From contig CM068385.1 of assembly GCA_034770075.1 (NCBI GenBank), positions 71,182,479 through 71,246,478 of the forward strand: 64,000 bases of DNA, in the 5' to 3' direction. The position numbers and the translations under genes are program-made. The DNA comes from Aralia elata. Its lineage: Eukaryota; Streptophyta; Magnoliopsida; Apiales; Araliaceae. The notes beneath the pieces were generated by a model. The model searched no databases. It worked only from the letters and a program-made list of their open reading frames with translations, and was not told where the DNA came from. Positions 1-12,568 of this stretch are shown here, in pieces. Position 1 is the stretch's first letter. Each line of letters begins with the position of its first letter.

Positions 1-733
1 TCCACCACGTGTCTTTACCACACAGGCAAAAGACACACAACAATAATATTGTCTTTGCACCCAGGCTATAGACATTCTCAACAACTTAGTTTTTTTGATA
101 ATTAGTACAATTTAATGATATGATAAATTGACAGAAATAATCGGAATAACAAGATAAAGAATAAACATTAGAGATTATCAATTTAATTTGTCCATAGTCC
201 AAATTGTCAACACGATATCCATAAAATCGATTAGAGTTCTTGATAAAATATAAAGTTCAAGAAAATATAAAATTTAAAGTCCAGTTAAAAATCTAATAGG
301 AAGATTCAGGTGAAATATATTAGATGAAACACAAACTATTAAGGATATTCTAATAATTTTAGAAATTTTTACCATTTAATGATAAGATAGTGGAAACGAA
401 TAATAATTTCTTACCATAAATAGAGGATTATGAAAGAAAATGATATCCCTTACCTTAGTACGATGGTAGATCTGACAGTTATAAAGGAGATAACTTGAGA
501 AATTCTTGCACTATTAGCAACACTCAGAGTATCCTTATACTCAAAAAAAATACTCACAATATTGTAGTAGAAGAATTTTGTGTTTTCGGTGGGTATTTCG
601 TTGTTCAACTGAGCAACCTATTTATAGGAGAATGGGAGCACACCTGTTTTATAAAAAACTTTGCAGGAGAAAACTTGGACACGCCAAGTTTGAAAAGCTT
701 TTCAATTTAATAATGTTAATATATTATTATATT

Positions 734-826
734 ACAAAGTTAGGCACAATATTTTGGCACCATGTTCTTATATTACAAAGTTAGGCACATTATTTTGGCA
801 CAAAGTTAGGCACATTATTTTGGCAC
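734..826. repeat. 25-bp tandem repeat, three copies
   Basis: Three copies of a unit of about 25 bp containing AAAGTTAGGCAC and ATTTTGGCA. The second and third are directly adjacent; the first is separated by about 17 bp. It lies inside the probable LTR and is non-coding. An AT-only stretch (about 855-905) of TATAATAT repeats follows. Confidence 0.8.
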
Positions 827-1288
827 CGTATTTCTTTTGAGTGTCAGCAACTTATTATAAAAAGTTATAATATTATAATATTATAATATAATATTATAAT
901 AATATATTTGAATGCATATTATTGTCGGAGAAGATAATCATGGAAAAATATGTCAAACTTACAACAAATGTCTCATGCTAAACCCCTCTATTTATATCAA
1001 AAATTTGAATAACATCTACCACACATCACTTATTTTTAATCAACACCTTTTATTCATCACTTATTCACACATTTTCTATCTTTCAATAATTATTCACAAA
1101 TAATATTATAGACTCACAATACTGACAACCAGACCGTTCTCAAGAAATAGGGGGCCTTCTGTAGAAACGACGCATAATTAAACAACCTATTTCCTTGACA
1201 GAACTTTTAGACATTGTCAATAATGCTAACTGGTCTAATAATATCATATCAAATAATATGAGTTACTGTGTCGAAATTTAATAATAGG

Positions 1289-1367
1289 AAATACTGTACA
1301 GATGTTACTGTAACAATTATTGAGTTAAAATACTATGCAGCTGCTATTGCAACAATTATTGAATTAA
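1289..1367. repeat. 39-bp imperfect tandem duplication
   Basis: Two adjacent imperfect copies of about 39 bp, each starting with AATACT and ending with AACAATTATTGA plus TTAA. A third partial copy follows from about 1376 and breaks up into GCTACTAT/GCTACTGT words to about 1440. Non-coding. Confidence 0.65.
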
Positions 1368-1746
1368 TAATATGAAATACTGTGCAATACCGTGGGCTAC
1401 TATGGAAATCGCGTGCTACTGTAGAATAACGCGTGCTACTATTCTTTTATTACCGGGTATTTCAACAGTTGCAGGTGATAGTACAATTGACAAAATGTTA
1501 TTTCTGTCGTTTTTAATATCCAACAATTATGTCATTATGGGGCCCACCAATGCTTGGTTGTTCCGGTGCCATCGTACTTTCTGACAGAACGAATATTCAC
1601 TAACACAACAAATATTCCTCTACATGCTTTTATAATTTGCATATATCACCTTTAACTTTAACCTTTTATCAATCTAACAATTTACTGTTTAGAATAATAA
1701 TCATAAAGAAAATTAAATTTTATTTCATAAAAGTCGGGGTCTTACA

Positions 1747-1760
1747 GCCTTTTTCCATCT
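1747..1760 (-). other. Polypurine tract of Tat-type element
   Basis: The minus-strand reading GATGGAAAAAGGC abuts the LTR start TGTAAGACC. A purine tract directly upstream of the 3' LTR is the plus-strand primer site of LTR retrotransposons and fixes the element as minus-strand. Confidence 0.5.
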
Positions 1761-1949
1761 TGATGTATTCGGGTTACTGTTCGTTTCTGAGCTTCATCAC
1801 TCACTCAGCGGGTCTGGGTTTTGTTCCCTTTGGTTGGCTTGTGGGGCATCACCACATATCACCCCTTGGCGGTGATGAGACAGTGTCAATGCCATGAGCT
1901 ATACTCTTTCAGTGATGCATCGGATTTTTGATTCCCTATTCTTTCGTCT

Positions 1950-2528
1950 ACCGAGGATGATTTGGCGAGAGCCTATAGTTTTTGGGCTCACAAGGTGTCG
2001 GTCAATTTTAGAGATGGCCACTCCGGTCAGATACCTGAGTATTCGGCCTGGTTGGAGGTAAATTTGATGATTGTTACTGCTGATCCCACATAGTTCGAGG
2101 ATGATTCTTCAGATGAGGAGCCTAGGGAGGATCCGAATGATAAGGTGGAGCCCTCTGAGAGTGAGTTATTTGAGGGCCTGATGGATGCATTGGCTAAGGA
2201 TGCCTCTTATATTGTTTCCACTTCTACAGCCGTATCGAGAGCGGAGTTGGACCAACGAGTGCACAACTTGACCTTCGAGTATAATACGGCTAGGGCCTTG
2301 ATGCTAACTGCCTTGGCTGGTCGAGATGCCGCCTATGTTGAGAGGGATATGGCCATTACAGCCAGGGTCGCCACCATTATTGATAGAGATGCCCATAGGG
2401 CTTATAGTGATGAGGTTGTTACTCAGGCTAGACATATTTTAGAGAGCCAGGATAACACCATTCGGATGGCGATGACCTTGCCGGATCATGTTGATATGTT
2501 AGAGCGAGAGCTTCGATCGGCTCCGTAG
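1950..2528 (+). pseudogene. Antisense ORF of Tat-type element (decayed)
   Basis: An open frame of 127 codons (ATG 2145, stop 2526-2528), with readable sequence in the same frame upstream to about 1950 broken by one stop near 2092. The readable part includes IPEYSAWLEV, then an acidic patch DDSSDEEPREDP, then an Ala/Arg/Asp-rich helical segment likely to form a coiled coil. It runs opposite to the pol of the surrounding element and lies between pol and the 3' LTR. Several Tat-lineage plant elements carry an antisense ORF of unknown function at that position, which fits. An alternative is a diverged copy of the acidic coiled-coil ORF0 seen at 15798 and 53551. The function is unknown. Confidence 0.5.
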
Positions 2529-3179
2529 ACCCTAAAGACTACCGGCTATTTGGCATTTTTATCTCGTCTCACCTCGGATCTGTAGGCCATACTTCATTTT
2601 ATTTTTCTGCACAAACTACATCATTTTATCATTCATCACAAAAAACTATTGTATATTAAGACAGTCAAATATATAAAAGGATTTACGTTTTACTCAACTT
2701 CCCTTTTTGATGCATCTTCGCCTTTTATCTGATCGCCATTTCATCTTGATGATTGCTATCTCGATATATTGCTGTTTTTGATGCATTAGGTGCTCGAGTC
2801 AGATTTGATGTATACTCGCCGAGATGCTGTCTAATTTCATCGGAGTGGGTCGTTGACTTGGTTAATATCAAGGTTTGGTTTACTTTGGGGAAGTCGGGGT
2901 TTTGAGTTTATATCTAGGTATGAATTGTGTTTGGATGGCTATTCTGTCAGTCCAGAGGAAGATCAGATGGCCCACTGTTAAGGCATCATGATTTCCAAAT
3001 CATTGAAAAGATTTTTGATTTTTATAAGGAATAGACCGCATCGTAAACAACTGCCTACGTACTCCTATAACAATGCGGAGATCAGGTCTTACGTAGTTCA
3101 GGCTGAAACCATGATTCTTGTACAGATTGGATTTTGATTTTTTTATGCATAATATCACTTCACACAGTCTGCATTCAGA
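2529..3179 (-). other. Non-coding 3' region of Tat-type element
   Basis: No supportable ORF. Near 3053-3105 the minus strand has GAACTACGTAAGACCTGAT and, some 20 bp on, GAGTACGTAGGCAG. A paired ACTACGT...TACGTAGGCAG signature recurs near the 3' end of pol in plant Tat/Ogre elements (from memory of the family, not checked). The rest is AT-rich spacer. Confidence 0.45.
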
Positions 3180-4432
3180 GGTTGGGGAAATACCTCACCA
3201 TCCATTTCTTCGAGGATCAAAGCTCCTCTTAACAGGACCGCCTTGACAATGAACGGTCCTTCCCAATTTGGTGCAAACTTTCCTCTGGCTTTGTCTTAGC
3301 ACGGTACTATCTTCTTTAATACCAATTCATTATCTTTAAACTCCCAAGATCGTACCTTTTTGTCATAGGAACGGGAAATTCGTTGTTGATATAGTCACCC
3401 ATGAAAGATGACGACCATTCTTTTCTTGTCTATCAGAGCCAACTGATCATACCGATCATGTATCCATTGACTCTCTTCAATTTAGGCATCTAGCAATATG
3501 CTGAACGATGACATTTCGACTTTGATTGGCAATACAACTTTTGTACTGTATACCAGGGAGTAAGGGGTTGCCCCAGTCGACATGCGTATCGATGTTCAGT
3601 AAGCGAGCAATGCAAAAGGCAACAAATCTGGGCATCCCCGATGGTTGGCTGCCATTTTTTCTATAATTTTCTTAATATTCTTGTTTGTAGCTTCCACAAC
3701 ACCATTCATTTTTGGTCTGTAAATAACTGAATTGAGATGCTTAATTTTAAACCTGTCGCACAGCTCTTTCATCATTGCATTGTTTAAATTTTTGGCATTA
3801 TCCGATACTAGAATTTTCGGTTGTCCGTATCAGCATATAATGTTGTTCCGGATAAAACCGACGATGACCTCCTTCGTTACTTTGGGGAAGGAAGCTGTCT
3901 CTATTTATTTAGTAAAATAACCGATCATGGTGAATATGAATCGATGTCCGTTACTCGCTTTGGGATTAATTGGGCCGATCACATCCATCCCCCACATAGA
4001 AAATGGCCTAGGAGAAGTCATGCAATGTAATTCGTTAGGAGGGGCGTGGATAATGTTGGCATGTACCTGACATTGACGACATCGCTTGATGTGATCATCG
4101 CAATCTGTTTTGAGTGATAACTAATAATGCCTCGTCCTTAGAATCTTCTTAGCAAGAAGTGGGCCACTCATATGTGGTTAACAAATTTCACCATGTATCT
4201 CGTCTATTAGCGTTTGGGCTTAATCTTTGTTTAAGCATCTCAGAAGTCCTATGCCAACGTCTCTTTTATATAGGGTGTCTTCGCCGAGATAAAATTTCAA
4301 TGCCATTTTTTAGATTCGCTGTCTCTTAGATCAATTTACCCTAGCAGGGATAGATCTATCGCGCAAATATTCCTTGATGTCGTAATACCATGATTGCCTG
4401 GATGGTGGTATTTCGTTTGAAACTTCCCCAAC
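3180..4432 (-). pseudogene. Tat-type integrase, decayed
   Basis: Minus-strand integrase remains with many stops and frameshifts. Readable pieces, from C- to N-terminal: KFAPNWEGPFIV near 3245-3285, the typical end of a plant Ty3/gypsy integrase; a TPYSLVYST-like block near 3530-3570, after the catalytic core; and scattered core fragments to about 4400. It continues the RNase H region upstream. No intact DDE triad can be read in one frame, so it cannot be active. Confidence 0.65.
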
Positions 4433-5368
4433 CTAATGTTCATAGGCAGGGTTGTGTTGTATCTTGCATTCGACAATGAGTGCACCTTTTTTCAGCGATA
4501 TATGGACCAATGATGCCAAGGTTTCCAAAGCATTCGCAAAGTTGTTTCTATTTTGAGGGATATGTTTAAAGGCGATATCTTCAAATTCCTTGACCATCTT
4601 GATGACGTGTCGATGGTAAGGAAATAAGTGAAGCTCCTTAGTGCTATAAAACCCCATAGACTGTCGGATGATCAATTTTGAGTCTCCGAAAATAGCTAAC
4701 CGCTTGATTCCCATTCTTCGAGCCATTTTTAATCCCAAAATGCATCTTTCGTATTCAGTCGTATTATTGGAATTATTGAATTGTAACTTGGCTGCCACGG
4801 GGTATTGCTCTCCCGTGATTGACACGAGAACTGCCCCAACTCTGGCTCCTTCCATATTCATGGCACCGTCAAAATATAATTTCCAGAACTGGCCTTCATC
4901 TTCGCGTCTCGTTTGTTGGACGACCATCACACCTTCATTGAGGAAGTATGTTTTCAGAGGTTCGAACCCCCCTGTGGGTGCTTTGGACAACTGGTCCACA
5001 ATTCCTTGACCTTTGATGGACTTCTGAGTCATGTAAATAATGTCGAATTGTTGGAGGATTAACTGCCATCTTGACAACCGTCAATTTAGTATAAGTCGGT
5101 CAAAAATGTATTTTAGTGGATCCATGCGAGAAATTAAATATGTCGTGTGGCCATGCAGATAATGTTGTAGTCTCATAGTGGCCCATGCCAACGCACAACA
5201 TGTTTTCCTGATCAATGTGTAATTTTGTTCGCAGCTACTAAATCTTTTGCTGAGATAATATATGGCTCTTTCATTACATATGTCATCTTTTTGTCCCAGC
5301 ATGCACCCCATGGCATTGCAGTTGACAGAGATATACATGAATAAAGGGATCCCAAACCTCGGGGGTAC
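4433..5368 (-). pseudogene. Tat-type pol: RNase H plus second RNase H domain
   Basis: Two minus-strand pieces in one frame separated by a single in-frame TGA (about 5078-5080). The upstream piece (to 5368) is the RT-linked RNase H: MGCMLGQ, ERAIYYLSKRF, RTCCALAWA, YLISRMDPLKYIF. The downstream piece (stop at 4433) holds a second RNase H: LYFDGAMN, NNTTEYERCILGLKMA, AIFGDSKLIIRQ, HIPQNRNNFANAL. Two RNase H domains in tandem mark the Tat/Ogre lineage. The usual FADAL Asp of the second domain reads Asn (FANAL). The pol reading runs up to 5368, where the 5369 element begins, so the insertion cut this gene. Gag and RT were not found in the window. Confidence 0.8.
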
Positions 5369-8248
5369 TATAACGCCCCCAAATCCGGGTCTACCTTTAA
5401 ACCCGGGTTTAGTGCGTCACGGTACTACCCATCTAACACAATAATATTGATATAAATGTAATTACTATATTATTAGAATATGTCTTACTTTAATCCCAGG
5501 TTCTTTAACTATTACATCATTCATTGTCATAATATTAATAAATATTACATCATTCTTAAGAATAAATCCTTCATAATATAAACTATTACATATATGGATT
5601 ATAGAATCCTATGCGTTAACTTTTCCTTTGTCTTTGTCCCTCTGGGAACCTTCGGTAGTCTCGGGCTTAACTGAAAATGTTTAATTTAAAGCAAGAATGA
5701 GCATTCAATTGCTCAACAAGTATAGTAGTTGAATAACAACAAAATTAAGAAATAATATTATCTATATTCAACAACTGAACAATAGTTGTGAAATAACTTT
5801 GAATAAACATGAATAACAATCTAGTGTTCATTTTAAAATATTTTCGAAACGATATACTAAGTAGTCATAAGACCTTGAACTTTTCTTTTCGCAAAGGTTA
5901 ATAGTAATTCAATTATAAATCATCTGACTTACGAGCATGTTGGGTGATCAGCCCAGTGTACCCTATGTTGATCAACATTACATGCTAAACGACTATATGC
6001 ATTTGTTTAGGCGCTTGAACCCTTGCTGGGATATCTGACTAAAAATTTACCCTGATATTAGGGTGGTTCATCTCATACATGTCTTGGAATCCTAACCAAA
6101 ATAATTTGGTTGGATAGCTCTACTTAACATCAATAATTTTTCAAGGATTTAATAGTTCAATCGATAAATATTTAACATTGGTCTAGCTGAGTCAAATGGC
6201 ATCGACAGTCATCATAAGTAGTTCATGAATAATAGAACTTGAAAGCTTTAACAATTTATGCATAACACAGCTTGAATACTTGTACAAATACTAAAAGATT
6301 TGCATAAGTCTGGAATTCGCATAATCATTTAAGGATTATGTAAATCTGAATAACAACATGTTATAAAACCTTTAACATAGTCAAATAAAGTTAGAAAACT
6401 TGCCTTATGCGTCTTCTAGAAATTAAAGTTAGTTTGCCCTTTGATGGCCTGCACAATTAAATTGACATACACATACTAATTAATCACACAATTGCTGTCA
6501 CATATTGGTTTAGGTTAACACTAGTTCATTATAGAACATTCGTCTTTTATAACTTTGAACAATATAAATTTAAATGCTCCGAACATTACACGGCGTCGCG
6601 AAACCCGTTCGTCGACACGCCCATGGCACAGACTCATGGCTGGCCAAGTCTGGCCCTGGCGCCCCAAGGCCACGCCTAGCGCCGCGCGCGCGCCCAGGGC
6701 TTGGCCTTCACCAGTGTCGCGGCGTGACAAATGCTGCTGCGCTTCGGTCAAGGCGCTGCTGCGCTTTCCCGCTTAAAACTCATGCGCTGCTACGCCATAA
6801 GCATGCGCTGCTGTGCATACTCAAGGTAGCTTCCCTCCCCAATTTTTCTTAACTCTTCATTTTTGTGTTCATTAAACCCTAACCACATCACAACTTCATA
6901 TATCGATCATTCCTTATCAGAATGGATCCGTTCTTGAGCCTACTGCTCACTATTCTTTTGAACTTCAAAACCCCCAGAAAACCATAATTTTCTAGAAGCG
7001 ATAACTTTCCACTAACTTGGCACGAAAGTTGCATCAAGCTAGGGTTTTTGTCGATTGACGTCTTTTACTAAATTTTTCGCCATGACTTTGTCATGGCGTG
7101 TTTTTATTCCGTTCGACTTGGAACATTTTCGTAACTCACATGAGTACGTTTCCTTCTTTTCAGATTTTACTTATTAACTTACTAACGATGGTTTTAAACT
7201 TGTCCATCAACAACATTTACATACGATTTCATGCTTTCTTGGTTTGGTTCTTTATTATCGTTATGTTTTCGCTTAGCATGCATTTACCGGGTAAATATTA
7301 GTCCTCTAATGTTCATCATCCTTATATCACCAAGATCCTTCAATGATCTATTACACAACAACCACCAATAATGCACTTCTATATTCAATAGAAACATAAA
7401 AGATGAAAGATTAGTTTTAGGGTTTTAGGGTTTTTACCTTCTTGATGATCTTGCTTATTCTTGCTTAGGCTTGCAAAGTAGCTAGTTATTCTCCTCCCTT
7501 CCTTCCTTGATTCCAAGTATCCTCTCACTCTCTCTTAATTTTGTTAGAGTTTCTCTTCTTAGTTTAGTGAATTGGTGAGTATTTGTGAATGAATGACCTC
7601 ATATTTATAGGATTTGCAAGAGTTGGGGTATTTAGGTATTTAAGACAACTTTTCTAGGGTTTGTAAGTATTATCCTTAGGTTTGGTCTTGTGTGGTCATT
7701 CCCCTATAACTTCTCAATCCTTGCAACCATTCCCTTGCCTAACCTAACTATGGTTGAATTAAACTAACCAACCAAGACTTTTGAGATTTTTCATTTAATG
7801 CATTACTTAGCCTAGTGGAGAAGCTTTACCAAGCTTATCCAAGAAGCCACACCCACCCCACATGGCCGGCCACCCCCCCCCTTGGTGGCCCCACATGGGT
7901 TGCTCCATCCTCTTTTTCCCACCCATCGATCCATGGTTGACCCACTTTGATCCAATTAGGTTTTGGGCTTGATTTAATGCTTGTTTGAGCCAATCTTCTG
8001 GGCTTTCTTAATAATTTGTTTGAGCCAATATTCTGGGCATTTTTAGCGTGAATAGTACTATTTCGTCTTTTTCTTGGGAAATTTTTTTATTTCTTCGTAT
8101 GAAACCTTAGTTCGTCAAATCTAACACGTAAACACATTCTATGTCATAATACGACCTTTAAACACATAACATAGAATAATATTCATAAAAATTCAGTTTA
8201 TTCCATAAAACCCTAATTACAAGCTAATCAGGATTCTCGGTCATTACA
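5369..8248 (-). repeat. 3' LTR of the 5369 element
   Basis: About 2.88 kb, ending ...TCATTACA (8241-8248). The left terminus reads TA instead of TG. It contains a GC-rich block (about 6585-6740) with CpG-rich words such as GGCGTCGCGAAACCCG and CGCCGCGCGCGCGCCC in an otherwise AT-rich LTR. Small ORFs over this block are by-products of base composition. The sequence is close to 13573-15617 throughout the shared part. Confidence 0.85.
7601..7610 (-). promoter_or_regulatory. Candidate TATA box of the LTR
   Basis: Minus-strand CTATAAATAT within the LTR, upstream in element sense of the GC-rich block. It fits a U3 TATA box; no initiation data. Confidence 0.4.
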
Positions 8249-8259
8249 TTTTCCCCCCT
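8249..8259 (-). other. Polypurine tract
   Basis: Minus-strand GGGGGGGAAAA abutting the 3' LTR start at 8248. The following block, with TCTGGAGACAGAATCC on the minus strand, also occurs next to the LTR of the 36555 element, linking the two families. Confidence 0.7.
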
Positions 8260-8299
8260 TATAAGGATTCTGTCTCCAGAATCAAACTACAGGGTTACA

Positions 8300-11200
8300 C
8301 AAAAAGATGGGGATAATTTTTCTTCATATTTTCTTCGAGTTCCCATGTTACTTCTTCGGCATTGTGGTTCCTCCATACTACTTTCACATAAGGTATAACC
8401 ATATTTCTTAAGACTTGCTCTTTCTTAATAATTATCTGAATCAGAATTTCTTCATAGGTTAAGTCTTTTTCTACTTGAATAGGTTCATACTCAAGTACTT
8501 GCTTATAGTCATAATTACCGACACATGAAACACATTATAAACGCGCTCTAACTCATGAGGTAAGGATATTTTCTAAACCACCCCTCTCACTCCTCTTACT
8601 ACTATAGTTGTCCTATAAATCTTGGACTTAGCTTCCCTTTCTTCCCAAATCATATCTTCCTTTTCCAGGGAGACACTTTCAAAAACACGTACGACCCAAC
8701 TTCAAAATCTCTTTCTTAGCGATGCTGATCTGCATACTTCTTCTGTCGATCTTGAGTCGTTACTAACAGTGCGCGTATTAATTTAATAATTTTCGCAGTC
8801 TGCCGCATCAAATCTGGTCCCAACAGTTGACGTTTCCCTACCTCGTCCCAGCATAGTGGCGTTCTGCACTTTCTCCCGTATAATGCTTCGTATGGCAGCA
8901 TGCCAATGCTTGCGTGATAGCTATTATTGTAAGAAAATTCTACTAAAGGTAGGTGATCGTCCCAATTCCCCTTAAAATCCACAATGCAGGCTACGCGTAG
9001 CATATCTTCTAGGGTCTGAATTGTCCGCTCGCTCGGCCCGTCTGTTTGAGGATGATACGCCGTAATCTACCTCAGCTACAAGCCCATTTACTCTTGCAAC
9101 CTCTTCCAGAAGTTCGACGTGAACCGCGGATCCTGATCCGACATAATCGAAACTGGTACCCCATGTCTTGAAAGTATTTCCTTAACATAGAGTTTAGCTA
9201 GTTCGTCTAAATTAAACCTAGCTTTTATCAGTAAGTGTTGTGCCGACTTAATTAAATGATCTACTATAATCTACATAGAGTCGTAACCCTTCTATGTCGT
9301 TGGAAGTCCTACCACGAAATCTATCGTGATATACTCCCATTTCCACTCCAGAATTTCTAATGATTGTAACAATCCACTTGGTCTCTGATGCTTTGCCTTG
9401 AGTTTTTAAGAAGTCAGGCACTTACTGACGCACTCTGCGACTTCTCTCTTTATGTTTGGCCACCAAAAATATTGTTGGAGGTCTTGATACATCTTCGTGC
9501 TACCGGAATGAATCGAGTACCTCGAACAATAGGCCTCTTGCAAAAAAATTTCCTCCTTTAACTTAGGTACTAAAGGTGCCCAAATTCTTCCTTCAAATCT
9601 TATTACTCCCTCATTAATGAGTTTATACTTAACCTCCTCCCCTTTAGACCTGTAACTCATATCCGTAAATGGAAAGCACTTCACCCTGTTACCTATTAAC
9701 CTCAGTGCACCCCCTCACACTCCTCATTTCTGAGTTGTGCTTTCTTTACTCTATCCAATAAGGTTGGAAGAGTCTCTGTCGTTAATAACGTATCCCCTAA
9801 TTCTTCGAAAATCTAACTTCTAACTCCCTTTTTATCCATCTCTATTATTAGATCATCTTGAGCTTTTAATATCGACAGTTTCTCCCAACCCTTCCTACTT
9901 AAGGCGTCGGCCACTACATTCGTTTTTCCCCGGGGGATATAGAATTTCACAATCATAGTCTTTGATCAACTTTAACCACCTCCTCTATTTCATATTAAAA
10001 CTCCTTCTGTATGAAGATATACTTCAGACTTTTGTGGTCTGTGTATATCTCACATTTCTCACCGTATAAATAGTGCCTCTAATTCATAAAGATAAATCCA
10101 TTGCTACCAACTCGAGGTCATGAGTAGGGTATCCCCTCTCATAATCCTTTAATTGCTATGATGTGTATGCAATGACCTTACCGTGCTGCCTAAGCACGTA
10201 TCCAGTCCTTTATACAACGCATCCCTATATACTACAAGATCACCAGTATCATCAGATAAGGATAATATAGGCGTCTCACTCAATCCCTTCTTGAGCTCTA
10301 GAAAGCTCTCCTCACCCTTCTCCGTTCATACATACCTCACCTCCTTCCTCACCAAATAGGTCAATGGGGTAGCTATCTTTGAAAAATCTTGGATAAATCT
10401 TTCATAGTATCCCGCTAACCCTAAGACACTACGCACTTCGATCGATGGCTTTGGCTATTCCCAGCCGATTACTACCTCCACCCTTGCTGAATCTATGGAT
10501 ACACTAACCTTATCGTTCACGTGCCCCAAAAATAAAAACAAAATATAGGACCCTCTCTAGCCAAAATTCGCACTTCGTGAATTTCATGTACAACTTTTCC
10601 TTCCTTAGTGTCTCTAACACTACCCCTAAGTGTTCATCATGATCTCCTTGCGTCTACGAATAGACTAAAATATCACCTACAAACACAACTACAAACTTAC
10701 TTAGATACTGCTCGAACACTATGTTTGTCAGATCCATAAATGCAGCTAACGCATTCATCAACCCAAATGACATCACCAGGAACTCGTAATGGCCGTTCTA
10801 AAATCTATCTTAGAAAGGTATTTTACCTCTTTTAACTGATCAAATAGATCGTCGATCCTGGACAGCTGATACTTACTATTGATCGTTACTTTGTTCAACT
10901 CCCTGTAGTCGATACAAAGCCTTAATGATCTGTCCTTCTTTTTAACGAATAATACTGATGCTCCTCATGGAGACATACTTGGTTGAATATATTTCTTATC
11001 TAATAATTCTTACAATTGTATCATTAATTCTTTCATTTCTACTGGCATTATCCTATATGGAGCCCTTGTAACTGGTGTCATCCTGGACATTACATCTATA
11101 ACAACTCGATCTCCCTATCTGGCGGAAGACCTAGCAACCTGTCTGAACATACATCTGTGAATTCTCTTACTACAGGTATCTGTCACATTCTTATTCCCTT

Positions 11201-11520
11201 TACATGGGCATCAACAATGTGGCACAGATAACCTACGCACTCTTCCTCTTAACAACCTCCTAATTTGCATCATCGTTAGATAACAAGACGCCCCATCGAT
11301 TTATTACCATAAAATACTACCTTAGACTGCTTAGAAGTCTGAAGGTTTACGCTCTTCCTCTGGCAATCTATTATTACCCTATGGTTAAACAACCAATTCC
11401 TTCCTGAAATTATATTGAGTTCTCCCAGTTGAGTCAGAACTAAATCTACCGTCAACTCGTGCTCCTTTATCTTAACGCAACAATTCCTATAAATATCTTC
11501 CACAAATATTTGCACTACCT
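8300..11520 (-). pseudogene. Tekay-like pol (PR-RT-RH-INT-chromodomain), decayed
   Basis: Minus-strand pol in many frames. Protease at about 11276-11515 (LGELNIISGRNWLFNH). RT at about 10300-11050: the catalytic FIDD box reads FVGD near 10690, so a catalytic Asp is lost. RNase H at about 9850-10300. Integrase zinc-binding part at 9406-9684 (HSGSTKMYQDLQQYFWWPN) and core end at 8716-9003 (YNNSYHASIGMLPYEALYGR). Chromodomain remains at about 8310-8510 (YEPIQVEKDL, VVWRNHNAEEVTWELEE). Stops and frameshifts separate every block. Close relative of the gag-pol at 48763-53259, but much older. Confidence 0.8.
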
Positions 11521-12132
11521 AAATTTTATTGTAGAGCTAGGGTTTCAGGCCCAGCTCACCTCCTAGCTTTCCTCTCCTCGGTATCCACTTGGTGTGGAGC
11601 AAACCTAGTTAGTTCATTGAACTTGGCAATGTACTGGGGTGCTGACATATCCTCTTGTTTGAGTTCTAAGAATCTTCTCTCCATCCAACTTTGCATGCTT
11701 CTAGAAAGTAGTTCTCGAAGTACAACTCCTTGAACCATTCCCAAGCTACTACTCCCTCACCAGCCCTGTTCTGGTTTGCCTCCCACCAGAAGTTGGCTTT
11801 ACACTTTAACATGTAAGTAGCAAAAGTAGCCTTTTTGCTCTGCACCTACTCTGGCAATAATAAGTTCATTCTCTACCTCATTAATCCATGATTGAGCCTC
11901 TATAGGCTCGGTGGTTTCCCTAGACTCGGATCGTTCCACTCTCCTGAAATCCCTAAAGCTTGCTACTTGCAGAGCTAGAGGATCTATGTTTACTCTGGCG
12001 AGGTTTTTATCAATCACCCTTAGTAACAAATCTATATGTTACTGCATAGGGTTTCTCTTATTCCCTATTCTCATTTTCATTTTCTAATACTCCTTGCATT
12101 CTTTACGTTTTAGGCCTATCTCTTGACAACAT
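11521..12132 (-). pseudogene. Tekay-like gag N-terminal part, zinc knuckles missing
   Basis: Minus-strand gag. Start region at about 12130 (ATGTTGTCAAGAGATAGG, in the place of MPPRR in relatives), then FRDFRRVE, EAQSWINEVENELIIARV (11799-12029) and FLELKQEDMSAPQYIAKF (11556-11744). Around 11520-11560 gag runs within about 40 bp into protease-side sequence. The linker and CCHC knuckles found between gag and protease in the 48763-53259 relative are absent here and appear upstream at 12569-13000 instead. Confidence 0.7.
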
Positions 12133-12417
12133 TTTTGATTTGATGAAATTTTATTATTCCATTTCTTATTTTAAAGCATTTTTATTTAATGCACATACAT
12201 ACACATACCCAAGCACATTTAATAAATATTCTTATATTAATATGCTTCTTAGTTCTTACAACTTACATCTTTATAGCTTCTGCTATTTACATATACATCT
12301 CTCTATTGCTTGCAAAAGATGGGATTCACATAACCTATTCCACAACTTATACAAAAGTTGGGACTTACAAAAGATATTCCGCTATTCATACAAAAGCTGG
12401 AATCCACATAACCAAAC

Positions 12418-12418
<1 letters not shown>

Positions 12419-12480
<62 letters not shown>
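12419..12480. repeat. (TA)n(CA)n microsatellite in ORF0-gag spacer
   Basis: About 20 TA then about 10 CA dinucleotides. The related fragment at 15618-17049 has a (TG)n run at the same place, between ORF0 and gag (16552-16580), so the dinucleotide tract is an ancestral spacer feature. Plus-strand ORFs through it (for example one with repeated Tyr-Ile) are artefacts. The rest of the spacer (12133-12568) shows no gene. Confidence 0.9.
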
Positions 12481-12568
12481 TCGTTTACTATACTACCTTC
12501 ATAAGATATTATCCTACCTTAGTACTTCAATAGATCCTATTTCTCGGACTTTAACCTTTCTTCTTCTC

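Larger units (their letters stand above)
1..1746 (-). repeat. Probable 3' LTR (partial) of Tat-type element
   Basis: AT-rich non-coding DNA. Its right end reads ...CTTACA at 1741-1746, which on the minus strand is TGTAAGACCCCG, a typical plant LTR start. Next to it (1747-1760) is a purine-rich tract on the minus strand, followed by the antisense ORF and pol remains of a minus-strand Tat-type element, so this is where its 3' LTR belongs. The left LTR end is not in the window or not recognisable. The first 60 bases contain an imperfect hairpin (GTGTCTTT near 9, AAAGACAC near 29). Short ORFs here have no family features. The LTR call rests on position and end sequence only. Confidence 0.5.

Noticed and set aside
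5364..5368. GGTAC as target duplication of the 5369 element
   Set aside because: The right LTR is truncated at 15617 by an inverted junction, so no matching second copy can be shown.
6555..6852. Arg/Ala-rich ORFs over the GC block, also at 14776-15081
   Set aside because: CpG-rich LTR block yields stop-free frames on both strands; the two copies differ by frame-disturbing changes.
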